A stretch of DNA of 64,000 nt from Ailurus styani (GCA_002007465.1 LNAC01000347.1:1284154-1348153), one strand, 5' to 3'. Positions 35,096 through 47,892 are shown, counted from the first letter of the stretch. Numbers and translations are program-made. The notes: generated from the letters alone by a model not told the origin.

Positions 35096-35957
35096 AAGAT
35101 TGACTTTGGGGAACTGTGCTAACCATTATGGCAAATGGTTGCCAGAGAGGGAATGGAACAGGAGCTGGCAATGGGAAAAGGAATTTTACCTCTTGGTGGC
35201 AAGAAACTTCTCTCCCGCCAGGAAAAGGAAGGAAATAAAGGAGTAAAGGAAAGAAGGAAGGAAAGAAAACTTAGAAGTCAGGATCAAATATTTTTTTCTA
35301 GGAGGCGCCCTGCTTAAGGAGGTAATTCTTAGCAATGCTGATGGCCGACCCTAGTTCACACGGGGCCTAGGGGGTATAACCAGACTTCAGACTCAGCCTT
35401 TCTGACCTTAGTTCAGTACTTTTTCTAGTATACTGGTGTTTTGGTTCTCTTAAATCCAAACTTAGGAATATACCCTTGTAAACCAGTTCTTCTTCCTTCT
35501 ATTTACAGGAAAAACTTGGGCTTATTAAAGGTTCTGTGCTTCCTAAACTTTAGATATTTGAATGCCAAATTTACCCCTTGTCACACCCTATGCCTCCTGT
35601 TCTATTATTTACCCAAGATTTTTCTTAAATTAATTCCCACGGCATCTTATTTTTAAAACCTAACTACTTTGTAAGCAATAATATCCATAAAATCATGGGT
35701 TTAATGACCTAGTTGCTTTTTCTGAACTACATTAGCATCATAGTATGAAAATAAAACATTAATGCCACTTAAATCATCACCTTCCAGTTTATATGTTGGG
35801 AATATAATGTGGTCTGCAAGGTTTTGGTATAATTGATGAAAAGTAAGAAGTGTGAGCCCAGGGATCTCTTTTTTTATCTGGGTCTCTTTCCTCACCTGCT
35901 AAGAACACCTGTCCTTGAGAACAAACCACATTCTCTTTTGTTTGTTTTTTGTTTTTA

Positions 35958-36412
35958 CCCAGGGACATTTATTTATTTATTTATTTATTTATGTATGTAT
36001 GTATGTATGTTCAGTTAGCCAGCCTATAGTATATCATTTGTTTTTGATGTAGTGTTCAGTGATTCGTTAGTTATGTATAACACCCAGTGCTCATCACATA
36101 TGCCCTCCTTAATGCCCATCACCCGGTTACCCCATCCCCCCACCTCTCTCCCTTCTGTAACTCTCAGTTTGTTTCCCCTAGTGCGGAGTCTCTCATGGTT
36201 TTTCCTCCCTCTCCAATTTCTCCCCCTTCAATTTTTCCTCCCTTCATCTATGGTCCTCTGTGCTATTCCTTCTGTTCCACATAGGAGTGAAACCGTATGA
36301 TAATTGTCTTTCTCTGCTTGACTTATTTGACTTAGCACAATCCCCTTCAGTTCCACCCATGTCGATAGTGGGTATTCATCCTTTCTGATGGCTGAGCAAT
36401 ATTCCATTAACG
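35958..36412 (-). mobile_element. Carnivore L1 3' end, antisense
   Basis: ATTT/GTAT tract, then tatagtatatcatttgtttt, cacccagtgctcatcacat, tctcatggtttttcctccc, and ORF2-end DNA ctgatggctgagcaatattcc. Similar in family to the copy at 26650. Confidence 0.87.
35967..36010 (+). repeat. ATTT/GTAT microsatellite
   Basis: About seven attt units followed by about four gtat units, at the tail side of the antisense L1 at 35958. Confidence 0.93.
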
Positions 36413-38119
36413 AACTACATTCTTGAGAGAAGTTGTAAAGTTCCTCAATTTGGGGCTTTTTAAATGTGCCTCGTGGACAAACTACTGGAATGCTTGTTCC
36501 CTGTCTGTCCCCTTGGAAGTTCTGGTTCTGTTGATCTACGCAGATGTCCCGTTTTTCACAGGAAGTGCAAGTGGGGCAAAACATGACTGAGTCAGAAAAG
36601 CAATTGTTACTGTTTTCTGAGTTCATTAGAAGGTTTAATTGAACTAACTCTCAGGACTGAAGTTAATGTAGATATATCTTCAGTGCCTTGAATAAGTTCA
36701 TAATTCTTACACCTAAAAAAAAAATGATCCCCTTCCATGAATGACTGTGAGTGGGGATAATGGAAGACTCAAAGGTGACCACAGGATTTTCATGTAATAT
36801 TTCTGTAAAGGACTTTGAAAGTTCCTGTGTTACAAGGGCCAAGCTGGCTGTGTGTCTGCCCCTGAGAAGTTGGAATCAGACAGAAATATGGTCCTGTGAA
36901 TCAAGCATTAGCTGTCCAGGGACCAGCTGACAAGTAATTCTCAATGGCTAAATGAAAAAGGCTAATTTCTGGGGAGTGAGGTCAAGTTCACTGAACAGGG
37001 AGGGAGAAACAGAGCAGGAGTATACAGTTGAGCAAGATGGATCTGAGAGAAGTGGTAGACATGGAAGATAGGGCAAGCTAAGCTGCAATGCAGAGAGAGA
37101 GGACCAAAACCAACAGCTGGCTCATGAAAACAGAGCTGGAGCCTGGGTGCAGGGTGGACAGAGACTGAGAGAGAAGGTGTGTGGCAGGGAGAGAATGGGT
37201 GAAATCTGCAGACACAGGCTGCGGTTGCTGTTTCAGATTCTCTCCATGTGTCGCCAATAGCTGACTCACACTATGTAATGTGAATTGAATGAGAAGTCCA
37301 GATATATGCTAAACCTCAATGGTGAGGTATAAATGGGAATACGGATGAAGAATGAACTAGGAAAGGAGTCCAGGACCATTAAGATGCCACCTGTTTTTTC
37401 TTTTAATATGGACAGGTACTTAATTCTTCCTTCAAAACTGCAGAGAATGGGACCTCCTCAAGGAGAGAATTAATTTTTCTTTTCCCTAGTGCCCTAGTGA
37501 GGACCAAACTTGCTGGGTACAATACAAAATTCTGGAAGACAGAATTCGTATCATATTTGGCTGAGTAACTCTCTTTCCTCTTTGGCATATTTCCTGCTTT
37601 CTCCCAGCTCTCTGTGTTTATAGCAACCTTACCTTATATAGCACCCATCAGAATAATTTGACTGTAACTGACGCAAAGGCTCCTTTCCTTTTTGAGGACC
37701 AACCAGATATTCTTACAACCCGGGAAGGATCAACTGCAACGAGGTTCCATTTATAAACAAAGTAGATTAACCACTCTCATATTACAAATACACACTCAGA
37801 AATCATGAGCACCGAGAAGACATATGTATACTATCACAGCTCATGTAAGGCTTTTAAACTCTTCCTGAGTCAATACCTTTATGCTCAAATGATTTTCATC
37901 CCTCTTTGTGTTTGTCCAAATTGGAACTGACGCTTAACATTTCCACTTTTATAGAGTCAAAGCACTTAGCAAACTTTAGCAGATCTGGTTAAGTTATTTC
38001 CAATTCTGAATACTATGGCTCATCATGATTAGGTACAGCTGTAAAAAACAGTAAAAAGAGTAGAAGCTTATTTCTTGGGTTTTGTTGCTAGAATAATGAG
38101 CTAGAATAATGAGTGTGCC

Positions 38120-38345
38120 ATAATAACAGTGTAGGTAATGACTAGCATTTATGTGCCAAGCACTGTGCTAAGCATGTTAGAAGGATCATCTCATCTTTTC
38201 TTCCCAATCATGGTCTGAGGTAGATAGGACAACTATTTCCATTTTTCACAGGAAGGAAGTGAGTTTCAGAAATGATGAAGAACTTGTTGGTTGCCCACAT
38301 CAAGGAACTGGAAGACCTAGGCTTCAAACCCAAGCTGTTGGACTT
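38120..38345 (+). repeat. MIR/L2-like relic, sense
   Basis: Begins tgactagcatttatgtgcca, agcactgtgctaagcatg, and ends with a region like caaacccaagctgttgg, as in MIR. Confidence 0.68.
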
Positions 38346-39587
38346 CGTTCAGTACCCACACTCTTCCCCATCACTCTCCATGGCTCCACTCTCAGGGTGT
38401 GGAAATGGTGTTTGGAAAGAACGGTCCTCTGACCCGCACTCACATCTCAGAACCAGCCTACAGAGGGCCACGTACAAGTTGTGGAGAAGGAAATCAGACT
38501 CTTTCAGTCTTTCCTACCTTTGATAACTTTTCTCCATTTCTCTAGATGCTGAAATGACTCCTTTTCTCAGATTGAATGGTATTCCCACACTCGCTTTAAT
38601 AAAAAGAGTGATAGCTTTTCAATGTATGTTTTGGGGACGAGGCTCCCCAGGAGGTGGGAGGAGGTCAGTGGCCATGCAGTTCAGAAGCTATCAGTGTAGA
38701 GCTGCAGATGTGACAGCACCCTGACCAGGAAGCCTTGGCTGACCAAGAACAGGGCCTGGGTGAAGTGACTTCCTGAATGGAAGGGCAAGTGGAACAGTCT
38801 AATATGGGGGTTGGATGTGGTGGGGTTAGCCTTTTCAGTCTCTGGGTTAATCATCACCATGATGGCTATAATGCACGATGCATTATAAACTGACTACAGT
38901 GGTTTTGAAAAAGACTTTTTCATGTGTAACCTTACTTTTTATCTCTCTTTACTCCAGGGGCTCTGTCTTAGGGAAGAGGGCACAGATGTAGTGAAGTCTA
39001 CCATTACTTGGAATCTGCTTTTAACAAGGATGATTTATATAAAATCTTTAAATGAACTAATAATTCCTTCCTGGAATTTTTTCTTCTTTAGAGTTTGACT
39101 CTATTACAATGTTTAATTCCTTCCTCATATGGAAGCATGCTCCACTGCTACGGCCTTTTGCATGTTTTTAGATGCCATCTTTTCTTTCCAGCTGAGCCTA
39201 TTTTATTATTTTGTCTTTTGGTTCCTTTACAGGGGCTATTTCCTGCTTCTATTTGTTCAATTGTTTAACTGAAACTATCAGTTAACTACTGGTTATTTGG
39301 AGTAGAGCCCTATAAATTTAGGATTTCTAGATTAGTTTATGTATAGTAAGTGCCCACATGTCCAGCAAGGTCTAGTATCCTAAGGTACATGAGAAAAGTC
39401 CCTCCCTCCAAGATTTAGAGACAGAGCTCATGACTGATGTAATCTGAAATTACCACAGTTGACGCTTGATAAATATCTGCTAAGTTGAGAGAGAGCAAGC
39501 TTGGGATAAATATCACCAATATCAGTATGAGCACAAGTGGGTAAATTAGACATTATAGAAGAAAAGAGAGACACAGACCTGTACCAC

Positions 39588-39842
39588 TGGGGAGGGGGGG
39601 AGATGCTATATTTTGTCAAATGATTTTTCTGCATCTGTTGAGGGGATCATATGGTTCTTGTCCATTATTTTCTTTTTTATTATGTTATGTTAGTCACTAT
39701 ACAGTACTTCATTAGTTTTTGAGGTAGTGTTCCAAGATTCATTGTTTGCGTATAATACCCAATGCTCATTGATTGGTTTGCTGATGTTTAACCACTCTTG
39801 CTGTCCAGGAATGAATCCCACTTGGTTGTGGTGAATAATCCT
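39588..39842 (-). mobile_element. Composite antisense L1: 3' UTR piece inside ORF2 piece
   Basis: Two antisense L1 ORF2 segments (about 39600-39663, with ttttctgcatctgttgaggg; about 39768-39842, with aatcccacttggttgtggtg) are separated by about 105 nt of antisense L1 3' UTR (gttagtcactatacagtact, aatacccaatgctc). In an intact L1 the ORF2 segments would be nearly contiguous, so a short L1 3' end appears to have inserted there. Confidence 0.7.
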
Positions 39843-40199
39843 TAAAAAAAAAAAGAGAGAGAGAGATGAAATGCTGGGCTTATAACATTATCTATTTACT
39901 TGAGATGGAAAAGTGGGTAAAATATGTAACAGGATAGAGAAACAATATAAGTGGAGCCTCAGAAGTAGTGATAAAATAGAACACATAGAGAACATGTTGG
40001 TCATTGTACCTGGTCTCAAAATATGCACAGTGTAAAGGGAAGCCACTTTTTATAATGGGAAAAGATTATATGAGAGTAATTATCAAAATAAGACTAGAGG
40101 AAGAGGAGCATTCTCATCATGGATCCCTTTGGAGATTATTATTATATGTAATAATATTATTTTACAATATTTTGAAGCTTATGCTTTGTAATTAGAAAA

Positions 40200-41000
40200 A
40201 AAAATGATCCTTGTCTTCTCCATCTTGTGATGGAGGAAAGGGTTTAGGTTCCATGGAAAGGCAAATGGAGAATATGAGTTTGACCAAGTCCTTAAGGCTA
40301 TAGCTTTGGGCCCTCCAGTGGTGAGAGGTGTTGGCTCACATGACATCTGATAAGGCAGAGAGGTAATTAACCAATAAGAGACAAGGTGTTACTGAAAAGT
40401 GGAGTTGGTGCACCTGATTACTAATTAATCAGGCGTGAGAGCACCTTGTAGATGCATTCACCATTTAATTATAGCAGCCTCTCTTGGCAAAGGAGCATAT
40501 GTTCCCAAGCTTAATCTACTGGTTTATACTGACATCAAATTGTCATTATCAGAAAGAATCAGGCCTTTTGATTATTTCCACTAATTTATTGAACACTTAA
40601 AATTAATGAACCCCAGGCCTTTTAAATGTGCTCAGTTGGTTTGGAAGATGGAGGAGAAAGGGGGGTGGAAGAAAGCCTTCATTAAAAGGACAATTTGTTT
40701 GGATAAAGGTAAAGCAAATACATTTCATGGGTGATCTGAACTCTATTGAAAAACACATGAATTCTAAAAGCTAAGCCTTCAAAATGATGGAAAGGAAATA
40801 GGATAAGAGGTGTACTCTGCTGACCAACGTTGGCTTCCAGAGAACATATGGCTAAAGGGTTCCCCCCCTAATTACTTATGTGCCAATTCTCTTGGAGACC
40901 TCACTGTAATTAAGTTTAATCAAATAAAAGCAATCAAAATTAAATGTTGGAAATCAATTGTTAGACTAACTAACAAGGACTTCATTTTTTTTATTTTTAA
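40200..41000. other. Repeat-poor AT-rich block with palindromes (candidate conserved element)
   Basis: No recognisable repeat. It contains a nested palindrome (40381-40449) and many TAAT-core sites such as aattaaccaataagag, ctaattacttatg and gtaattaagtttaatc. It lies just upstream of the 66-nt exon at 41114. Conservation cannot be judged from one sequence. Confidence 0.35.
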
Positions 41001-41113
41001 AATTTAGTTAGGTTGGGGGGAATTTAGCATAAAACCATCTTTATCACATACAAATATCTTCTGTATCAAGATGCTCTTTGCATCACATCCAAGTTGTGAC
41101 TTTTTGCATTCAG

Positions 41114-41179
41114 TTTCAGGTGAAGGCCATGTTCAAGTGACTCTCCAGGTGAAGGAAGGTGTGCCCCCAACTATTTCAG
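41114..41179 (+). CDS. PKHD1: PKHD1 mini-exon (66 nt)
   Basis: This exon is only 66 nt: two bases completing valine, 21 codons, and the first base of an alanine codon completed at 47226. The acceptor is tttttgcattcag and the donor GTGAGT. The translation is VSGEGHVQVTLQVKEG followed by VPPTIS. It is phase 1 on both sides, so skipping keeps the frame. The match to remembered fibrocystin (VSGEG, KEG, PPTIS) and agreement of frame with both neighbours support it despite its small size. It sits between the linker and the second G8 domain. Confidence 0.93.
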
Positions 41180-42544
41180 GTGAGTATTAACCCACCCACC
41201 AAATACAAGCACCTGGTACAGCAGAATGTCCTCAATAATAGTTCTATATTGATAGAACTTTTGCTTCCTTCAAATTGTTTATAAGCAGGTAGGCATCAGC
41301 CCTACTGCAGTGTTGCCTAACAACTCTCTATTGTGTCACCCCATAGCTGAAATATGTGTCTGCATTTCAAAGAAAGATATAAGAAGGGTGCATTTCAAAA
41401 CATAGGAAAGTAAGAATTAAAACATGTAAATAAGCACATTTCATAAATTATGGACCATATGTGCACACAGGAGTCCAGATCTGCAGATGGGCCATTAGGC
41501 TTCCACCAAATGGAAAGAAAAATTCAGGGTATCTCAAAACTTTAATTGTTCCCAGTAATTTCAGGACATCAGGATAAACAAACCCTTCCCAAACGTCAGA
41601 TGGTTCTGTGAAATCTCTCTAACTCATAAAAGCCAAGTTCTCAAAGACTAAAAGACTCCTAGGCACCTTCTAATGCATTTCATTGTTTGTTTTTGTTTAT
41701 CCTGAGCCAGTTTAACTATGCATTTGCATCAGGGACAAATCTTTTCAAAGGCCAAGTTTTCCTTTGATTTCCAGTGGCATTTTTGTGTTATGTCAGACCA
41801 GACAGAGCCCATGCTAACCAGAAAATGATCTAACTGCTCCATTTAAATTAATACATAAATGCAATAAGGGTACTAGACTAAAACTATAAACTAAATGTAC
41901 TGATGGCTACTACTCCATGCTTAATGGACTGGGAAGAGTCTGGTTCTTTGTTTTCATAACTGTTTCTGGGCTGCCATAGCATTTTGTTCTTTATGTCCTC
42001 TGTCCTTTATCTCTCCTTTCCTTCAGGTAGCTCATGATGCATTATTTATTGAGGGTCTCTTGTGCAAGATGCAAGAGGATACAATGATGAGCAATGATGT
42101 TTGACTGCATGGGGTCTTATGGTCACATGGGAATGTCTATTAAATGACTAAAAATCAATGAATAGTTCTCTTTTAAAATAACTGCTGCCAAGAAAAGTAT
42201 CTTGCACTTCTCTCTTCTCTGACAGGTCTGTGTTCAAATGTCCAATTGGTTGGGTCAGTCGCCATTTGTAGAGAACGTATTTGTTGGGGGCAGATCTCAT
42301 GGCAGGTCCCCTGAGAGGATACTGCATCATTTGTGGGTGGCCATTCCTCATTCTATGAGCTGTACAGTCAGGGTGCCATGCCACTCAAGACTTAGTAGGT
42401 GAATTTTTGCATTAAGGACTCTTTGGAAAGAGACTGGGTGGCCAGCCTCCCGGGCTTGTTAACAGGTGTCAGTTTAACTGGAAGATGTTACACTTGACCT
42501 TTTAATTACAACATGCTAAATAAATAGAAAAATTCATAGAGTTA

Positions 42545-42700
42545 TAGAACATTAATAAGGGAAAGAACCTCACAGGCTATCCTATCTAATTGCCTCATTT
42601 TACAAATAAGGAAATGGAAGCCCAGAGATTATATCATTTACTTAGTCACACCTAGTCAGTGGTTGAACTTGGATGAGAGCTCAGATTACCCAAATCAGCC
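42545..42700 (+). repeat. MIR-like relic, sense
   Basis: Contains gcctcattttacaaataagg, aaatggaagcccagagatt and acacctagtcagtggttgaa. Confidence 0.55.
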
Positions 42701-43519
42701 CGGTGTTCATTCTGCTATCCCATATAAACTCTAAGATGTTTAAAGTAACTTTTTGGGGATATATTAATTTATGCTTTAGATTAAAATTAATTGTAATAGT
42801 CGGTTTTCCTAGCTGATAAAATTTGCAACAGAAAACAATCCTAAACGCAGAATTACAGAGTTTGTACATTATCATTCATCAGAAAGAAATTTCAAATACT
42901 AATACACTTCTGAGACATTCCTTGATTCCAATGGTGTGGGGTATACATGCTAATGTCAAAATTTAAATGTGAGTGTGTATTTTGCTTATTGAAAAGTTCT
43001 ATGAAAAATAGTAAAATTATTACAGTATCAAAAATTCCTTGACAAAACAACAATGGAATGATGAATGGAGTTCAAGCTACATGTTAACCCACTCAGAGAT
43101 TCAGTATGAGTATATAATGTAGATGAGACATTTTGGGTTAGGGTGTTCTGCTGCAGAGTCTCCTGGTTGACTCAGTTGTAGGTTTATTCTGAGTGTACAG
43201 GGTTGTGCTGGACACTGTGGAGAAATTGTACACAGAAAACTCCAGAACCAGCAGAAATTAGGCTATATATGGGCCAGTGTTGAGGAGGGGCAGAGGAGGT
43301 GGTGGTGATGTAGGTTGTTGTATGGTGAGGATTTATGCTAATTTGAGTCAAGAGGATATCCAGGTTTCAGAACACCCCAGTGCAGGTCGTTCATGTTCTC
43401 CCAACACTGTGGCTGTCCTGGTTTCCTCTCAATGTGCATAATGCTTTATGGAAAATGGGAGAGGGGAAAATGGGCAAAGCAACCCACTTTGGCGGGGAGA
43501 TAAAAATATTTCTGAAGAG

Positions 43520-43720
43520 GGCGCCTGGGTGGCTCAGTGGGTTAAAGCCTCTGCTTTCGGCTCAGGTCATGATCTCAGCGTCCTGGGATCGAGGCCTGCA
43601 TCGGGCTCTCTGCTCAGCAGGGAGCCTGCTTCCTCCTCTCCCTGTCTCTCTGCCTGCCTCTCTGCCACTTGTAATCTCTCTCTGTGTGTGTCAAATAAGT
43701 AAATAAAATCTTTAAAAAAA
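43520..43720 (+). repeat. CAN-SINE, sense, young
   Basis: Near-consensus copy with head ggcgcctgggtggctcagtg and an aaataaaatcttt tail. Identical flanks atttctgaagag at 43508-43519 and 43721-43732. Confidence 0.96.
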
Positions 43721-45374
43721 ATTTCTGAAGAGCCTTTACCTTGACGATATTGTCTTTTCAGTGAGGGTTAACTGGAAAAATGATGCATAGTCATATGGGA
43801 CTATGATGATCAGATATTCTCTTCTTAAATTTGCCATCCTTTCCCCATAGATCTAATTTTATTTCCTTTCCTTGGGTTTCTGAGACTCTGTCAGCCCTTC
43901 TTCTTTTTAAAGTGAACTCATCCCTTTCATCATCTTCTGAATTTTGTCCCATCATCTTGTGTAGTTAGCCTCTCCTTTACTAGTTCCTTCTGGTCAGTGC
44001 CTCTCATTTAAAACAAAACAAAATTCATGAATACTGAGTCTTCCTCTAGTTGATATTGGTGCTGGAAACTTCTCAAAAGACTAGTCTCTTGATGCAGAGC
44101 CATTATAAGCTGGGCGGATGAAGGATCAAGGCGGAGAGGGCAGTGTTTGGCTCAGATATCAAGTTGGAGACCACCCTAAGTCATAGCTGTTGGTGAGTGA
44201 CAGATCTGTAGAGGAAAGTGAGGTAAGGCTTCCTCACAAACGTTGGTCCTGACCAAAATGCGTGGAATCTGGTTTCGAGGTAAGACTCATTTATCTAAAG
44301 AATGGGAAGATAGATCAGAGCCTGAGTGTCTCAAATCCTAAAGCTGTTCATTTCTCAGTGAACTGTTGAGACAGTCTGACCCAGTGTCTTCTCTTCCTCA
44401 CTGTCCGTGCATTCTTCAATCCACTGTAATCCACACTGGTTACTACCTCAACCACTCCACTGGAGTCGCTGTCATCTGGATCATCCATGCTCTGGTTGCT
44501 GAATTCAATGATCACTCCTTATTCACTCTCTTATCAGAACTTCACTAATAACAAGATGACCTCTGCCCTCTGGACATGCTCTATTTTGTAGGCTTCCAAG
44601 ACATTTCACTCTTCTGGTTCTCCTTGCACATCTCTGCTTCTTCTTTAACCCTGGTAGGCTTCTTCTTTCTCCACATTTCTGTATCAGTTATAGCCATACA
44701 GAAGCCTGATATTAACTACCAAAGTCTGAAAACTTCATAAGAGATTGAAATGTGTTTTCTTCTCCATTAAGCGTTCTTAAGGCAGAATGGTATAGAATAA
44801 TCAAATTCGTTCATAACAACTCTTAGAATAGTTACTTTAAGATTTGGTTTGTTCAGTTAAAGACAGTCTTATCCCTCTTATAAATAAGAGCGAAGATGAC
44901 AAAATAAAGAATTTGTTTCTGACATAAAGAGTTTTTGAAGCCTGGTATGTGGATTTGAAGAGCCTTGTCATTGCCCTTTTGAAGTATCCCTGGAAATAAA
45001 GCACCAGAATATCTCTGGCCTTTGCAGTGCTACTTAGTGGCCATCTCTACAAAGCCCCCATCCTATCCCCTCCTGAATATTTATAGTATAGTGTTGGACA
45101 GGAGGCAAAATTGGGAGTAAACTAGGTATTTTTATCTTGGCGTTTATAAAATATTTATAAAGCCCCTTTCTGAGTGAAGCTTATGCCAAGCCCATGCCTG
45201 ATTCCCATGCTGTGGGGTCTATTTTGTGCTAATTAAATTGCCTAGGATTTCTACTTGACCATAATCTGCATACTTTTCAGTTATCCCCGGGCTCTAATGA
45301 GACCATGATTTTGACGGATTTGGGTTCCTGTAGACAAAGTAACTGGGTGCTCCCCAAGGTTCTGACCTCAGGCA

Positions 45375-46045
45375 TTTTCTCTTTTCACATAGTAATCCTC
45401 CGGAGCTATCACAATCATCCTTAGAGTTTCAAATATGACTGCGAAATCCATCTCTTTGACTCAGAGCTCTCTCCCATTCTTCAGATTCATATCTAATCCC
45501 TCCTTGCTATATATCTCCACCTGGAGGTCTTTTTAAAGACACCCCACGACCTTTATGGCCCAAACTGAGTTCATCGATGTCTGTCTTAATAGACATCTCT
45601 GCCCATTACCACCTATGCTGGAAACCCAGGGGTCATCTTTGGCTCTTCCATCTTTGTTACCCCTCATGCCTGGGTCTCTGATTATTTCTCCAGCCTCATC
45701 ACTTGCTTCCTCCCAGCTCTGTGGCTTAGCAACAAACTGCTTAGAGACTCTCCACTTAATCTCTTATTCCTTGCCATTTCTTAGGATCATCCTTCTGTCT
45801 GGAATGCAAACCCTCACCACAATCCCTTTACTTTTATAGCTCCCAAACCTTTAAAATGCAGCTCAGATATTCCCTCTCCAGAAAGCCTCCCCTGGCAAGG
45901 TCTCACTTCCTCTAGTTGTCAGGTACTGTTAAAGGAAACTCTCTTTAGAGTTCTATCCTCCCAATATTTATTTATACAACTTATACAACATTGTTAGCCC
46001 CTTTCAGGCAAGAATGACATTTTAGTCCTTTTTGTATCCCTACTT
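45375..46045 (+). repeat. L2 relic, sense
   Basis: Contains cccaggggtcatctttggct, gattatttctccagcctcat, aaatgcagctcagatattcc and agaaagcctcccctggcaag, as in L2. The 94-codon frame at 45555 is an L2 remnant. Confidence 0.7.
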
Positions 46046-46514
46046 TTTAGGAGATTTTGGGAGAGAAGGCATTCATTGTTTCTGCTTGTGAAATTAGTAT
46101 AATGGATGAGATTCTGCCCTTGCTCCCCAATCATGTGAGATCCCACATCAGTTAAGCTCTTGAAAATGAAAGAACATTCAGAGTCATCTGCGAATCTTTT
46201 CATCCTGTTTTGAGAGTCTCTCTCTGCCCTCTGCCTCTGTGCTAGGGATCAAACTTCAGAAAAGAACTTGCAGGGGTAGTTCAACATGGTGTTGTTTGTG
46301 ATGGATACTGTGCAGTTTCCACTGGAAATTTTTAGATTTATGTTATAATTCCTGATGAAGAGGCCAGTGGGACGGTTGAAAAGAAAATGCCATTTGATCA
46401 TCAGTGGCAAAATCAATAAACACCAGTTGGAACGTATGAACTGTATGTAAATTACTGCAACGAGAGATGTCCAGATTATTATCTTGCCTTTGATGCTCAT
46501 TAAGAGCTATGAGA

Positions 46515-46990
46515 TTATACCTTTTGACTTAGTGATTCCATTGCTAAGATTCTATTTTAAGAAGAAATCATTGTTACTGGCAGATTTGTATAGATTTTTA
46601 ACACTGCATTACTTATAATTTTAAAAGAGAGTGGAAAGATCCTAAATACCAAACATTAAGGGTTGAGTAAATGATAGACTTTTTATATGATAGAATATTA
46701 TGTAGCCATTAAAATTATGTTGACAAGGAGTTATAACGACATTAGGAAATGTATATTAAAATGGCTAAGCTAAGTAGAAAAAGAAGTGAATATAAAATTG
46801 CATATATTATGTCATCTCAATTATATAAAAATGCTGAGAAATTCTGGAAGGAAATGCAAATAAAAGGTTAATGGCAGTTATCTCTAGGTAGTGAGATTAT
46901 AGGCCATTATTACTATTATTTTTCTTTCTATATTTCCATTTTTCGAATGTTCCATGGTAAGTATATGTCATAGTTACATTAGGCAAAGCA
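46515..46990 (+). mobile_element. Old L1-like 3' fragment, sense
   Basis: Contains gattccattgctaagattc, atattatgtagccattaaaa and cttctggaagga-like text, resembling the 3' end of old L1ME or HAL1 families. Diverged; family not certain. Confidence 0.6.
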
Positions 46991-47225
46991 CAAATGTTTA
47001 ATAACAAAAGAGAACATGTTTTCCCTAGAAGTGGAGGTAGTTGAAGGATTGAATAATTAATTGCTTTGTACTGATTAAATGATTTTTAGGTTATAAAGTA
47101 GCAAAATTCAGCTACCTTGGGAGGCAAAAATATCATCAATATCCTAAAATAAGGATAGAGTTTGCAAGTTATTATAGTGAATCAGATTTTCATAGTTACT
47201 TTCCTGTTTTCCTTTTGTTTTATAG

Positions 47226-47354
47226 CTTCTACCTCTGCACCTGAGTCAGTTTTTAAATGGTCCCTTCCTGAAGCATGGACAGGCATTGAAGAGATCTGGG
47301 GAGGATACAACCATACCATTCCAAGTCCTGGAGATGATGTCCTCATTTTACCCA
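47226..47354 (+). CDS. PKHD1: PKHD1 internal exon (start of second G8 domain)
   Basis: This 129-nt exon starts with two bases completing alanine, has 42 codons, and ends with the first base of the next codon. The acceptor is ttgttttatag and the donor GTGAGT. The translation contains [33 protein letters not shown] and GDDVLILP. The tryptophan-serine start, the WGG, and the P-x-PGDDV-x-I-P pattern are the N-terminal signature of a G8 domain; from its position after the beta-helix this is the second G8 of fibrocystin. NHT is a potential N-glycosylation site. The rest of the G8 domain would begin in an exon to the right of the window. It is phase 1 on both sides. Confidence 0.95.
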
Positions 47355-47892
47355 GTGAGTAAAACAGTCCATGAATGAAATCATCACAGACAGACTGAAC
47401 CAGGACAATCCAATTGGGGATTATTTGTCATTTAAATATATAGTATAAGTAAAGAATGTGGGGAATCTAATTTTTGGGCACTTGCATCTACAACCTTCTT
47501 TTTTGAATTATTACAGGTGAAGAATTTCATAATCCTATGAAATCCAGAAAAAAATTAGGTCAACTTACCTTCATTATAGGTAGAATTAGTCGTCACAATG
47601 CCACAAGGAGTTAGAATAATCCACTAATAGGATATTTTTCTTATGTGACAGAGAACAGATTTGCAGAAATTCTAGTGTCCTTGTGTTGGAAAGACAGAGT
47701 GTTTGGAAAGAAGCAATTTGCAAATACTTTCTTTTCTTTTGCCTTTTGTGGATCTCTTAAATACAGAATTTTAAACTTTAAATATAGTATCTTTCAAATA
47801 TAGAAAAAATGATGAATAAATTCTTCTGTTGCCATGATTTTTCAAAGATGCTGGAAAAGGAAACAGATAAATGAAACAGAAAAAGAAAAGTC

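Larger units (their letters stand above)
30414..41113 (+). other. PKHD1: Intron 30218/41114 exons (10.7 kb)
   Basis: GTAAGT donor, tttttgcattcag acceptor. Contents: AT-rich low-complexity DNA near 31170-31290, a GC-richer repeat-poor block (about 32840-35095), an antisense carnivore L1 3' end (35958-36412), an MIR/L2 relic (about 38120-38345), a composite antisense L1 (39588-39842) and a repeat-poor AT-rich block (about 40200-41000) with a nested palindrome. No CAN-SINE was found in this intron, which is unusual for the window. Confidence 0.88.
41180..47225 (+). other. PKHD1: Intron 41114/47226 exons (6.0 kb)
   Basis: GTGAGT donor, tgttttatag acceptor. It holds an MIR-like relic (about 42545-42700), a young sense CAN-SINE (43520-43720), an L2 block (about 45375-46045) and a sense old L1 3' end (about 46515-46990). 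About 41180-42540 and 43740-45370 show no recent repeats. Confidence 0.9.
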
